Assembly: GCA_030824515.1 (NCBI GenBank)
Contig: JAVBXN010000015.1
Location: 101,003 to 165,002, forward strand
DNA length: 64,000 nucleotides
Reading direction: 5' to 3'
From: Pelobacter sp.
GTDB lineage: Bacteria; Desulfobacterota; Desulfuromonadia; Geobacterales; Pseudopelobacteraceae
The position numbers and the translations under genes were made by a program. Below, piece after piece: positions 56,019 to 64,000 of this stretch. How positions within the stretch are numbered: position 1 is the stretch's first letter; each line of letters begins with the position of its first letter. The notes under the pieces were generated by a model. The model searched no databases and was not told the DNA's origin. It worked only from the letters and a program-made list of their open reading frames with translations.

Positions 56019-56981
56019 ATGAAACGACTTGCCATTCTGACCAGCGGCGGCGACTGCTCCGGCATGAACGCGGCCATCCGCGCGGCCGCTCGCACCGCCA
56101 TCGCCAATGACGTGGAAATGATCGGCTATCGCAAGGGCTACGCCGGCCTGCTGAAAAACGACTTCCAGATCCTGGACACCAGGGCTGTCTCGGGTGTGCT
56201 CCAGCGTGGCGGCACCTTCCTGCAGTCGGCCAGATCGGCCGAGTTCCGCACCGAGGAGGGTCGCAAAAAGGCATTGGATAACCTGATTAAGGAGCGGGTC
56301 GAGGGCTTGATCGTGATCGGTGGCGACGGTTCGCTTAACGGCGCGCTGGCGCTGGACAGGATGGGCTTTCCGGTTGTCGGTATTCCGGCCAGCATCGATA
56401 ACGATATCCCCTACACCGATATGGCCCTGGGGGTGGATACGGCGCTGAACAACATCATCTATGCCGTGGACTGCATCAAGGATACCGCCAGTTCCCACGA
56501 CCGGGCCTTTATCGTCGAGGTGATGGGGCGCAACTCCGGCTATCTGGCTTCAACCTCCGCCATCGCCACCGGGGCCGAATTCGCGATCGTTCCGGAGGTG
56601 GAGTTCGACCTGTCGGAAATGTGCCATCAGCTGCGCCGCCGTTATGAAGAGGGGCGCACCAATGCGTTGATCATCATGGCCGAAGGGGCCGGCAACGCCC
56701 AGTCTATTGCCGACGGCATCAAGGACACGGTCGGTTTTGAAACGCGGGTGACGGTGCTGGGACACTACCAGCGCGGCGGCGCTCCGACGGTATTCGACCG
56801 CCTTTTGGGAAGCCGTTTCGGCCGCAAGTCGGTTGACCTGCTGCTTTCCGGAACCAAGGGGGTCATGGTCGGACTGGCGACCAATTCACTGAACATGACG
56901 CTGCTGGAGATGGTGGTCAATGGCGGTCAGAAAAAGCTCAATGAAGATCTGCTGCGCATGGCCGATATCCTGGGGATCTGA
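56019..56981 (+). CDS. pfkA: ATP-dependent 6-phosphofructokinase
   Basis: 320 residues, ribosome site GGAGG. Motifs: LAILTSGGDCSGMNAAIRAAAR, VIGGDGSLNGA (the glycine after GGD favours ATP over pyrophosphate), GIPASIDNDIPYTDMALGVDTALN (catalytic Asp), EVMGRNSGYLA and GHYQRGGAPTVFDR. The common GGDAPGMN loop reads GGDCSGMN. It commits fructose 6-phosphate to glycolysis. Confidence 0.96.
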   Translation: MKRLAILTSGGDCSGMNAAIRAAARTAIANDVEMIGYRKGYAGLLKNDFQILDTRAVSGVLQRGGTFLQSARSAEFRTEEGRKKALDNLIKERVEGLIVIGGDGSLNGALALDRMGFPVVGIPASIDNDIPYTDMALGVDTALNNIIYAVDCIKDTASSHDRAFIVEVMGRNSGYLASTSAIATGAEFAIVPEVEFDLSEMCHQLRRRYEEGRTNALIIMAEGAGNAQSIADGIKDTVGFETRVTVLGHYQRGGAPTVFDRLLGSRFGRKSVDLLLSGTKGVMVGLATNSLNMTLLEMVVNGGQKKLNEDLLRMADILGI

Positions 56982-56983
56982 AA

Positions 56984-58057
56984 TTGCGCTCCGGAAAGAG
57001 ATTCCATAAGAAACGCTCGGTAAAGTCCGGTCTTCCTCCCGGCAGTCTGGTGCATATCGGTGAGACACCGAACGAATCGGTGGAGATCAGGATGATCTCG
57101 TTCAATGCGACCGATATCGAGGAACACCATTTTCAGAAACTTGAGGAGTGCCTGTTGCCGCCGCCCGGCACCTCGGTGACCTGGGTCAACGTGGAGGGGG
57201 TGCATGATGTGGAGGTCATCCGGCGACTGGGCGATTGTCACTCCTTTCACCCGCTGGTCCTGGAAGATATCGTCAACACCGTGCAGCGCCCCAAGATCGA
57301 GGATTACGACGAATACCTCTTCATCGTGCTGCGCATGCTGCGCCCGACCGAAGATCTGGATTTCAGTTCGGAACAGCTCAGCATAATCCTGGGGCCGGAC
57401 TACATCTTCACCTTTCAGGAGGGGCTCAAGGGTGACCCTTTCGATTCGGTCCGAGAGCGAATCCGCACCGGCAAGGGCAAGATTCGTTCGATGGGAAGCG
57501 ATTATCTGGCCTACGCGCTGATCGATGCTATTGTTGACGGCTATTTCAGTGTGCTGGAAACGCTGGGGGAGCGGGTGATCGATGTGGAGGAGGATCTGGC
57601 CCTGACGCCGGAACGGAGCACGCTGCATCTGATCAACGAGCTGAAGAAGGAGATCATCTTCCTGCGCAAGACGGTCTGGCCGCTGCGCGAGGCGATCGCT
57701 TTTCTGGAGCGGGGCGACAGCCACCTGATCAATGATTCCACCAGGGTATATTTCCGGGATGTTTACGACCATACCATCCAGGTGATCGATACGGTCGAAA
57801 CCTACCGCGACCTGCTCTCGGGAATGCTGGATCTGTACCTGTCCAGCATCAGCAACCGCACCAACGAAGTGATGAAGTTTCTGACCGTGATCGGCACGAT
57901 CTTCATGCCGCTGACCTTTCTGGTGGGGGTCTACGGCATGAACTTCAAGAATCTGCCGGAGCTGGAATGGCATTACGGATATTTTGCCCTGTGGGCGGTG
58001 ATGATCGCAATTTCACTGTTGATGGTGGCATATTTCAGAAAAAAACGCTGGCTTTAG
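56984..58057 (+). CDS. corA: CorA-type magnesium/cobalt transporter
   Basis: 357 residues, TTG start two bases after pfkA. A large cytoplasmic N-terminal domain (about 1-290) precedes two C-terminal membrane helices with the signature YGMNF between them (GVYGMNFKNLPELEW). The tail is basic (FRKKRWL). It forms a pentameric Mg2+ channel. It ends nine bases before the next gene. Confidence 0.95.
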   Translation: MRSGKRFHKKRSVKSGLPPGSLVHIGETPNESVEIRMISFNATDIEEHHFQKLEECLLPPPGTSVTWVNVEGVHDVEVIRRLGDCHSFHPLVLEDIVNTVQRPKIEDYDEYLFIVLRMLRPTEDLDFSSEQLSIILGPDYIFTFQEGLKGDPFDSVRERIRTGKGKIRSMGSDYLAYALIDAIVDGYFSVLETLGERVIDVEEDLALTPERSTLHLINELKKEIIFLRKTVWPLREAIAFLERGDSHLINDSTRVYFRDVYDHTIQVIDTVETYRDLLSGMLDLYLSSISNRTNEVMKFLTVIGTIFMPLTFLVGVYGMNFKNLPELEWHYGYFALWAVMIAISLLMVAYFRKKRWL

Positions 58058-58065
58058 GAGATTCT

Positions 58066-58413
58066 ATGACACGGCTGATATTGAAATGGGTGCTCAATTC
58101 GTTCGCCCTCTATTTCGTCATGAAAATCATTCCCGGCATCCGGATCGACCGTTTCCAGGACCTGCTGGTGGCAGCCCTGGTGATCGGTCTTTTGAACGCA
58201 TTTCTGCGCCCGATCATCATCCTGCTGACCCTGCCGGTCACGATGCTGACCCTGGGGTTGTTTACCCTGGTGATCAACGGCCTGATGTTCTATCTGGCGG
58301 CCTATCTGGTCAGCGGTTTTCATGTCACCGGCTTTGGCGCTGCCTTCCTGGCCGCGCTGCTTTTCAGCCTGTTCAGCTTCATTCTAAACATGGTCTTCGG
58401 AACCAAAAAATGA
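58066..58413 (+). CDS. Small four-helix membrane protein of the phage-holin-4-2-like (PF04020) family
   Basis: 115 residues, TAGGAG before the ATG. Four hydrophobic segments (about 5-22, 30-50, 58-80, 88-110) with the typical LLVAALVIGLLNAFLRPIIILLTLPVTMLTLGLFTLVINGLMFYLAAYLV. Despite the family name these are chromosomal proteins of unknown role, common in Gram-negative anaerobes. No phage genes are nearby. Confidence 0.85.
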   Translation: MTRLILKWVLNSFALYFVMKIIPGIRIDRFQDLLVAALVIGLLNAFLRPIIILLTLPVTMLTLGLFTLVINGLMFYLAAYLVSGFHVTGFGAAFLAALLFSLFSFILNMVFGTKK

Positions 58414-58441
58414 TCACCCCTCTCCCGTACATCCCACTTTC

Positions 58442-59857
58442 GTGCCTCCCGGCTGGCAGGGCGTGACCATCGTCGCGGAGCTTGTTTCCAGGGTTGTCCG
58501 GACGATCCGGGAACAGCAGTTGTTCAGTCCGGGATACACGCTGATCGTGGCGCTCTCCGGCGGCGCCGATTCGACCGCGCTGCTGGATCTGCTGGGCCGG
58601 CTGCCCGGATTTGATCTGCGGCTGGTGGCCGCTCATCTGAACCACTGCCTGCGCGGTGCGGAATCCGACGGTGACGAGGAGTTCTGCCGCAGACTGGCTT
58701 ATGACCACGGAGTACCGATCGAAATCCTGCGGGTCGATGTCAAGCAGTTCGCGGCAACCGACGGCCTGAACCTGGAAGATGCAGGCCGTCGCGCCCGCAT
58801 CGCGTTTCTGGAACAGATGCGGAAAAAATATTGCGCTACGGCCATAGTGACCGCCCATCACGGCGATGACCAGGCCGAAACCGTGCTGATGAGGCTTTTA
58901 CGCGGCTCCGGCATGACCGGGCTTTCCGGGATGCGGTACTGCAACCGGCGCGGCCATATCCGGCCGTTGCTTGACGTCACCCGCTCCGAGATTGAACGAT
59001 ACCTGGCGGAACTGGGGCTTGCCTGGCGTGAAGATGCCAGTAACCGCGACCTGGATTTTCTGCGTAACCGGATCCGCCATGAACTTCTGCCGCTTTTGGA
59101 ACAGTACAACCCTGCCATCCGCCACACCCTGACCGCCACCGCCGCGCTCCTGTCCGATGAAAACACGCTGCTGGACAGCCTGGCCGAACAGGCCTTCGAG
59201 GCCTGCTGGCGCAGCAGCCATGACAGCTCCTGGGGCTGCGGAATTGCCGAATTCAAGGAGCATCCGCCCGCCCTGCAGCGGCGGATGCTCCGACACGCCT
59301 GCCTCCGCCTGGCCGGAAACCTGGAGGGATTCACCCACGGGCATATCGAATCTATCCGGCAACTGCCGGATTCACCACGCCCCAACGCCAGGCTCTCACT
59401 GCCGCAAGGCATCGGAGCCATGCGCGAATATGACCGGATCGTCCTTCGCCTCAACCCGCGGGAAGCAGCGGTTATCGCCGAAGATGTGATCATCCCGGCT
59501 TCGGGCAGTTACCGTCTTCCCTGGGGCGGATCTCTTGAGGTCGCAACCTGCTCCGCACCGATTGACTTCAATCAATTGCCTGCCGACGTCGCCTGCTTCG
59601 ATATATCCAGAACTCCTTTCCCCTGGCGGGTGCGCTGCTTTCGCGCCGGTGACCGCATCGTACCGTTCGGCATGACCGGCAGGAAAAAGGTCAAGGATGT
59701 TTTCATTGACCGTAAGATTCCTCTAGCTGATCGAAGACGGATTCCGCTCCTATTCTGCGGGAACGAACTGATCTGGATCGCGGGAGTGTGTGCTTCGGAG
59801 TCATGCAGGATCGATGATGTTGAGCCTGTTGTGGTCAAGGTGGAGTGGCATAAATGA
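58442..59857 (+). CDS. tilS: tRNA(Ile)-lysidine synthetase
   Basis: 471 residues. The PP-loop is SGGADSTALLDLL (about 40), followed by HLNHCLRGAESDGDEEF and HHGDDQAETVLMRLLRGSGMTGLSGM. C-terminal TilS domains include WRVRCFRAGDRIVPFGMTGRKKVKDVFIDRKIPLADR. It modifies C34 of the CAU-anticodon tRNA-Ile to lysidine. Start is uncertain: GTG at 58442 or GTG at 58463, neither with a textbook ribosome site. Confidence 0.95.
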   Translation: MPPGWQGVTIVAELVSRVVRTIREQQLFSPGYTLIVALSGGADSTALLDLLGRLPGFDLRLVAAHLNHCLRGAESDGDEEFCRRLAYDHGVPIEILRVDVKQFAATDGLNLEDAGRRARIAFLEQMRKKYCATAIVTAHHGDDQAETVLMRLLRGSGMTGLSGMRYCNRRGHIRPLLDVTRSEIERYLAELGLAWREDASNRDLDFLRNRIRHELLPLLEQYNPAIRHTLTATAALLSDENTLLDSLAEQAFEACWRSSHDSSWGCGIAEFKEHPPALQRRMLRHACLRLAGNLEGFTHGHIESIRQLPDSPRPNARLSLPQGIGAMREYDRIVLRLNPREAAVIAEDVIIPASGSYRLPWGGSLEVATCSAPIDFNQLPADVACFDISRTPFPWRVRCFRAGDRIVPFGMTGRKKVKDVFIDRKIPLADRRRIPLLFCGNELIWIAGVCASESCRIDDVEPVVVKVEWHK

Positions 59858-59996
59858 TCCGGTGTTGGTTGTTATTCATTGCAGTGTGCAAATGTTTTGT
59901 TGTCTCAGTGAAAACAGCTGGTTATGGTTTTAATGTTATAGTCCTTGCATTGGCGGGAAGAGGTGTGTTACTTCGTTCATTAAATTAATACATCGA

Positions 59997-60066
59997 AAAG
60001 GCACAACACGGGCAACCGTGTGTCGCAAAGCTACCATCCCACCGGGATAGAGGGGTTGTCGAAATG
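59997..60066 (+). ncRNA. GEMM-class cyclic dinucleotide riboswitch
   Basis: The stretch holds conserved GEMM-I elements in order: GGCACA, a GCAA tetraloop hairpin ACACGG-GCAA-CCGTGT (60006-60021), the invariant CGCAAAGC (60024-60031), a second hairpin (ATCCC / GGGAT), and a 3' AGAGGGGTTGTCGA matching AGCGGGGTTACCGA. Ligand is c-di-GMP or 3',3'-cGAMP; GEMM-I members of Geobacter relatives use either, and I cannot decide from base 20 with certainty. A terminator lies 26 bases on, then the giant protease gene. Confidence 0.88.
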
Positions 60067-60092
60067 TCACAGATATCAGAATATTACATTTG

Positions 60093-60130
60093 AAAGCCCG
60101 CCCTCGCATAGAAGGCGGGCTTTCTGTTTT
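60093..60130 (+). terminator. Terminator expression platform of the GEMM riboswitch
   Basis: AAAGCCCGCC / GGCGGGCTTT is a ten-bp perfect stem (60093-60102 with 60114-60123) followed by CTGTTTT. It lies between the riboswitch and the ribosome site of the protease, so ligand binding would decide between readthrough and termination. Confidence 0.85.
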
Positions 60131-60159
60131 AATTTGATTTTTCTCAAGGAGTTGTCCTG

Positions 60160-63100
60160 ATGCTACTTACATCCTTCCGCTCGCTCGTCACCGGTTTCAT
60201 GGTTTTCATGATCCTTACGTTACTTACCAGCATTCCCGCCATTGCTGCTTCATCCGGAAACACGCCGGAATCCGCGATCGCGCTGACTGTCAAGGACCGC
60301 CGGATCACGCTCAGGGCCGATAACACCAGCTACCGCGAGATACTGAAGCAGATCACTGCCAAGACCGGCATCAAGACCCAGGTGCTGGAAGGTGTGGCCG
60401 ACAAAAAGGTCTCGGTTGATGTCAAGGACATCCCCTATCTCGGCATCGGCACAATCCTGGACAAAATGGGCATCGCCAACTACGGCATCGCCCATGACCG
60501 CCAGAACGGCGACCTCTATGTCTACGTGGTCAACGCCGGTTCCGACCTGGCCGAGATCACGAAAGGCAAGACCCTGGTCCGTAAAGCCGACTTCGGCAAC
60601 CAGCGCGACATCACCATGGTAAAAGGCAAACAGATAACAACCCGCACCGACGACAAAAAAGGATACGCCGTCAGCTACATCAACGACGAACTGCTGATCA
60701 AATTCCACCTTGGCACGACAGCCAGAGAGATCAGCGACTTGCTTGCCATATACAAACTCAACGCAACACCCGACACTACACTGGCCAAACTCGGCTACAC
60801 CAAAATAACCATTCCCGACGGCAGGGGAGTCCCCGAAGTAGCCAAAGAACTGACCAAAGAGCGTATCGTAAAAACCCCCGAACCCAACTACATCCAGAAG
60901 ATACTCACCGTAAGCGACCCGCTCTACCCGGAGCAATGGTATGTTGCCGCCACCCGCATTGAAAACGCCTGGCCGACCCTCAAAAGTACCGCACTGGTAA
61001 CCGTAGCTGTCATCGATACCGGAGTACAGGCCGACCACCCCGACCTTGTCGGCAGAACCCTCAAAGGCTACGACTTCACCAACAACAAACCCGACGCCAA
61101 CGACGACAACGGCCACGGCACCTTTGTCTCCGGCATCATTGCCGCCACCGCCAACAACATTGGCATCAGAGGCTTGTACAACAACGCCCGCATCCTGCCG
61201 GTCAAGGTCATGGACGCCAACGGCGCCGGCACCTACGAAGACGCCGCCAAAGGGATTATCTACGCCGCAGATAACGGCGCCAAAGTAATCAACCTCAGCA
61301 TCGGCGGCTACGGCTACTCCCCCATGCTGCTTGACGCCGTCAACTATGCCCAGAGCAAGGGATGCATACTGATCGCCGCCGGCGGCAACGACGGCATTGA
61401 AAAGGAAGTCTATCCCGCCGGCTACCCCGACGTGATCGGTGTGGCGGCCCTGGCTGGCGAAGACGCCATCTGGCAGTCATCCAACACCGGTCGTCACATA
61501 GCCGTAGCCGCACCGGGGGCAAATATAATCTCCTCCTCGGCAAACGGCGGTTATTCCGTAGCCTCCGGCACCTCCGCCGCCGTGCCGATGGTAACCGCGC
61601 TGGCGGCGATCCTGTCTGCGGAACGACCGGACTTATCTTCATCGGTAACAGCCAGGTTGATCCAGCAGACGGCCAGAGACCTGGGAGAGCAGGGCAGGGA
61701 CAAGGTTTACGGGGCAGGGGCGATAGATGCGGTCGCGGCGTTGGGGCAGCCTGTGAAGGCTTTTCATGATGTGGCGGTGCAAAGGTTGTATCTTGATTCC
61801 CAGACCATTCAGGAAGGTAAGGATGCTTATGTCAATGTGGTTATCACCAATCAGGGAAGCTATGCAACTGAAAATGCAAGCTTGATTGTCACTCTCAATG
61901 ATCTGCCTGTCTTTGAGCAGCATAATATCCAGCTTGCTAAAAACGCCGTGATTTCTCTGCCAATCGAGTTAGATATTAATCAAATTGCCGACTATAGCGT
62001 CGCTGCTACAGTATCAGCACAGGTTGATGACAATCCGGATAATAACAGCAAGAGTATCAGTAATAAATTTGTGTTTAATGAAAAAGAGAAGTTGTTTGTT
62101 TTGTTAAAAGATAGGCCCTTTGTTCATTCCTGGGTGGCATTGCAGGCTTTTAACATGTTGTCTGGGATGATGAAAAATGAAATTCAACCCTATTTTTGGG
62201 GAGGTGCAAGCGAGTCTTTGTTGTTTGGTGAAAATATGATCTGGGATAGTCAATATCCAAATCCTTTGGATCCAAATAAATGTTCAATTGTTGGGATTCA
62301 GGGGAGTACGTGTGGATGGTATACTTCTGGCATTTTAAATTCCTTTGATTCTGATCACGATACTGGTTCATCCATTGTTGAAGGGACTTGGGAAGAAGAT
62401 CAAGGGGCAAATTCATTTGATCATTTTTGGGACCCAGACTATACAGTCAATGATGGCATTCTAGGTAAAAAAAGTGCAGCAATAAAAGCTAATGAATGGT
62501 GGAAGCTTGCTATTGAAAAATATAGGTCTGGTGACAAAGGGTCTTCATTCTATTATCTAGGAAGGGTCGTTCATTTGTTAAGTGATATGGGTGTTCCTGA
62601 CCATATCCACAATGATCCTCATATGGATGGTGCTCTGTTAGAAATTGGTCTCGATGATTTTAGCAATTATGAAGAATATACAAAATTATATTATAAGGAG
62701 TACAAATCAGATGGATTATCAGCAGTAAACAAAAATGAACTACCAATACATCCGCCAGAACTTCCGCAAAATATTATACAATCAAGTACTGGATGGTGGA
62801 AAGATGCTCCTTATGACACACAAATTAACCTTGTAATTCCAAAAGTTGATTATAGCTTGATCGAATTGTTTTACAGTTTGGCGCAAATAACTCAGCATTT
62901 TGATAGTAGTGGTATAGGATTTAGATTTAATGCACCCAACCACAAAGGAAATAATGTTTATAATGGTAATGTATACTCTGGTAACCTACTGTTAAATAAT
63001 AAATTATTGTTACCGGAAAATGGTACAAAAACAAACGCATATAAAATAATCGGGTATCTGCCTAAAGGAAGTGAAGAGGGAATAGGAGGCACAAACCAAC

Positions 63101-64000
63101 AGGGTGGAATTGATCCGTACACTCCTTTATCCGCATCTCTTATTCGTTGTCCAAATAACGGAATATGCTCAGATATACCACTTGCATTAGAACCTAATGC
63201 ATCTGGACTATGGATTGATATTGCTCGCGGGCAAGGATTCGTAGGAATTCCAGATGAATTATATAATTATGTAATTTATTCTAGTGACGTATTTTATTTC
63301 AAAATTGATTACACCTACCGGGGTAAACAATATTCAGAAACTATATCTGATTGGCGGCCTGTTGATAGTTTAGAAGGTTATTTTACGACTGTTCCTGATA
63401 GAAATGTGAAACCTCAAGCCGATATTTTGATGCCGGAAACAATTAAATATGTAGCGGCCCTTTACCAACTCTTCTGGGAAAAAACTCATTCAATATCTGT
63501 TTCTCCAGTTACTGACAAATTCGGTCCTGTACAGACAGCTACTTATTCTCTTCCTAAGATATTTACGGTTACAAACAACGGGGTAACCCCTGTCAATATT
63601 CAAGCGTTATCTGTGACAGGAAATAACGCTTCTGATTTTATCGTACAAGTTGATAATTGTTCCAACTCAACCATTTATTCTGGTGGGAATTGTACATTTC
63701 AGGTCGTCTTCAATCCAACATCAGTAGATACAAAAAATGCAATTATTTCAATTCCTACATCCGATTCAACATCTCCTCTAATTGAAGTTAACGTCAGCGG
63801 TTTTGGATCAAGTGCAGGTTCGCTGCTGAATACGTTTGATACTACTTTAAGCGTTCCATTCAGTGGAACACTTATTCAGCATAATATTTACCTTACGACC
63901 AATCAGGGCATCAGCGTTGAGATGTTGCCGCACATAAACAGCGGTTCGATGCAGATGATTTTGTATGACCCTGCCGGAGTTGTGCTTTCTTACGGCAACA
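60160..64000 (+). CDS. Giant secreted subtilase fused to a zinc-dependent phospholipase C-like domain (right end cut)
   Basis: Open without a stop for 1280 codons from the ATG after AAGGAG. Order: signal peptide (1-30); STN-like module (about 45-120); subtilase prodomain (about 165-245); S8 catalytic domain with Asp286 (VIDTG), His319 (GHGT), Asn410 and Ser472 (SGTSAAVP); CARDB-like Ig domain (about 540-630). Then a phospholipase C/S1-P1-like domain (about 650-930) with candidate metal ligands His656, Asp754, His755, His805, Asp809, His815 and His817 (RVVHLLSDMGVPDHIHND). Then an ASH-type choice-of-anchor D domain (about 1115-1210) and a PPC-like start (about 1215 on). Base composition turns AT-rich after about 61.75 kb, suggesting acquisition of the second half. 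Likely exported to attack proteins and lipids. Confidence 0.88.
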   Translation, partial: MLLTSFRSLVTGFMVFMILTLLTSIPAIAASSGNTPESAIALTVKDRRITLRADNTSYREILKQITAKTGIKTQVLEGVADKKVSVDVKDIPYLGIGTILDKMGIANYGIAHDRQNGDLYVYVVNAGSDLAEITKGKTLVRKADFGNQRDITMVKGKQITTRTDDKKGYAVSYINDELLIKFHLGTTAREISDLLAIYKLNATPDTTLAKLGYTKITIPDGRGVPEVAKELTKERIVKTPEPNYIQKILTVSDPLYPEQWYVAATRIENAWPTLKSTALVTVAVIDTGVQADHPDLVGRTLKGYDFTNNKPDANDDNGHGTFVSGIIAATANNIGIRGLYNNARILPVKVMDANGAGTYEDAAKGIIYAADNGAKVINLSIGGYGYSPMLLDAVNYAQSKGCILIAAGGNDGIEKEVYPAGYPDVIGVAALAGEDAIWQSSNTGRHIAVAAPGANIISSSANGGYSVASGTSAAVPMVTALAAILSAERPDLSSSVTARLIQQTARDLGEQGRDKVYGAGAIDAVAALGQPVKAFHDVAVQRLYLDSQTIQEGKDAYVNVVITNQGSYATENASLIVTLNDLPVFEQHNIQLAKNAVISLPIELDINQIADYSVAATVSAQVDDNPDNNSKSISNKFVFNEKEKLFVLLKDRPFVHSWVALQAFNMLSGMMKNEIQPYFWGGASESLLFGENMIWDSQYPNPLDPNKCSIVGIQGSTCGWYTSGILNSFDSDHDTGSSIVEGTWEEDQGANSFDHFWDPDYTVNDGILGKKSAAIKANEWWKLAIEKYRSGDKGSSFYYLGRVVHLLSDMGVPDHIHNDPHMDGALLEIGLDDFSNYEEYTKLYYKEYKSDGLSAVNKNELPIHPPELPQNIIQSSTGWWKDAPYDTQINLVIPKVDYSLIELFYSLAQITQHFDSSGIGFRFNAPNHKGNNVYNGNVYSGNLLLNNKLLLPENGTKTNAYKIIGYLPKGSEEGIGGTNQQGGIDPYTPLSASLIRCPNNGICSDIPLALEPNASGLWIDIARGQGFVGIPDELYNYVIYSSDVFYFKIDYTYRGKQYSETISDWRPVDSLEGYFTTVPDRNVKPQADILMPETIKYVAALYQLFWEKTHSISVSPVTDKFGPVQTATYSLPKIFTVTNNGVTPVNIQALSVTGNNASDFIVQVDNCSNSTIYSGGNCTFQVVFNPTSVDTKNAIISIPTSDSTSPLIEVNVSGFGSSAGSLLNTFDTTLSVPFSGTLIQHNIYLTTNQGISVEMLPHINSGSMQMILYDPAGVVLSYGN

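Noticed and set aside
58066..58413. Phage holin-like protein as a sign of a prophage
   Set aside because: The PF04020-type family is mostly chromosomal and no other phage gene is nearby.

Overview
The window looks like a chromosomal segment of an anaerobic, metal-cofactor-rich deltaproteobacterium of the Geobacter/Pelobacter group (Desulfuromonadia). Pointers are sigma-54 regulators and multi-domain sensor kinases, ErcA-type iron alcohol dehydrogenases, an EtfBA plus membrane Fe-S oxidoreductase set, c-type heme motifs, tungstate-binding proteins, a GEMM-class riboswitch and a tmRNA tag ending NTPVALAA. This assignment is by gene content only.

Region 1 (1-25.95 kb) is an alcohol/aldehyde oxidation region. 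It holds three iron-type alcohol dehydrogenases, two of which sit directly in front of sensor kinases as in the Pseudomonas ErcA/ErcS ethanol-sensing arrangement. It also holds a porin / DUF4242 / AmiS-UreI-like operon, an NAD aldehyde dehydrogenase, a CoA-acylating aldehyde dehydrogenase, an AcoR-like sigma-54 activator, sucCD, etfBA and a membrane Fe-S oxidoreductase. Four good -24/-12 (sigma-54) promoters lie in front of the alcohol dehydrogenases, the porin operon and the acylating aldehyde dehydrogenase, so much of this is probably one regulon. The inferred route is alcohol -> aldehyde -> acyl-CoA -> acid + ATP, with electrons passing to NADH and ETF and on to quinone.

Region 2 (26-32.1 kb) is a molybdenum/tungsten module: a Moco-type riboswitch candidate followed by a terminator, a secreted diheme protein with an SEGP motif, MoaE, two TupA-like tungstate-binding proteins without permease or ATPase, a ribbon-helix-helix regulator and a radical SAM/SPASM maturase.

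Region 3 (32.1-40.3 kb) is signal transduction: a chemotaxis receptor, a Cache-PAS hybrid kinase, and a NarX/NarL-like kinase-regulator pair. Region 4 (40.9-48.6 kb) has a six-EF-hand protein, a small unknown, a TPR protein and a MacA-MacB-outer membrane efflux operon. Region 5 (48.6-50.6 kb) is AT-rich (DUF2628-like membrane protein, PilZ protein) and abuts the 3' end of the tmRNA gene. Region 6 (50.6-59.9 kb) is housekeeping: ssrA, smpB, glgP, rarA, an SRPBCC protein, pfkA, corA, a small membrane protein and tilS.

The right edge (60-64 kb) carries a GEMM (cyclic dinucleotide) riboswitch with a terminator platform, in front of a very large secreted protein that joins a subtilisin-type protease to a zinc-dependent phospholipase C-like domain and runs off the window. 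The candidates most worth following are this riboswitch-controlled protease-phospholipase, the tungsten/radical SAM diheme module, and the sigma-54/ErcA alcohol regulon.
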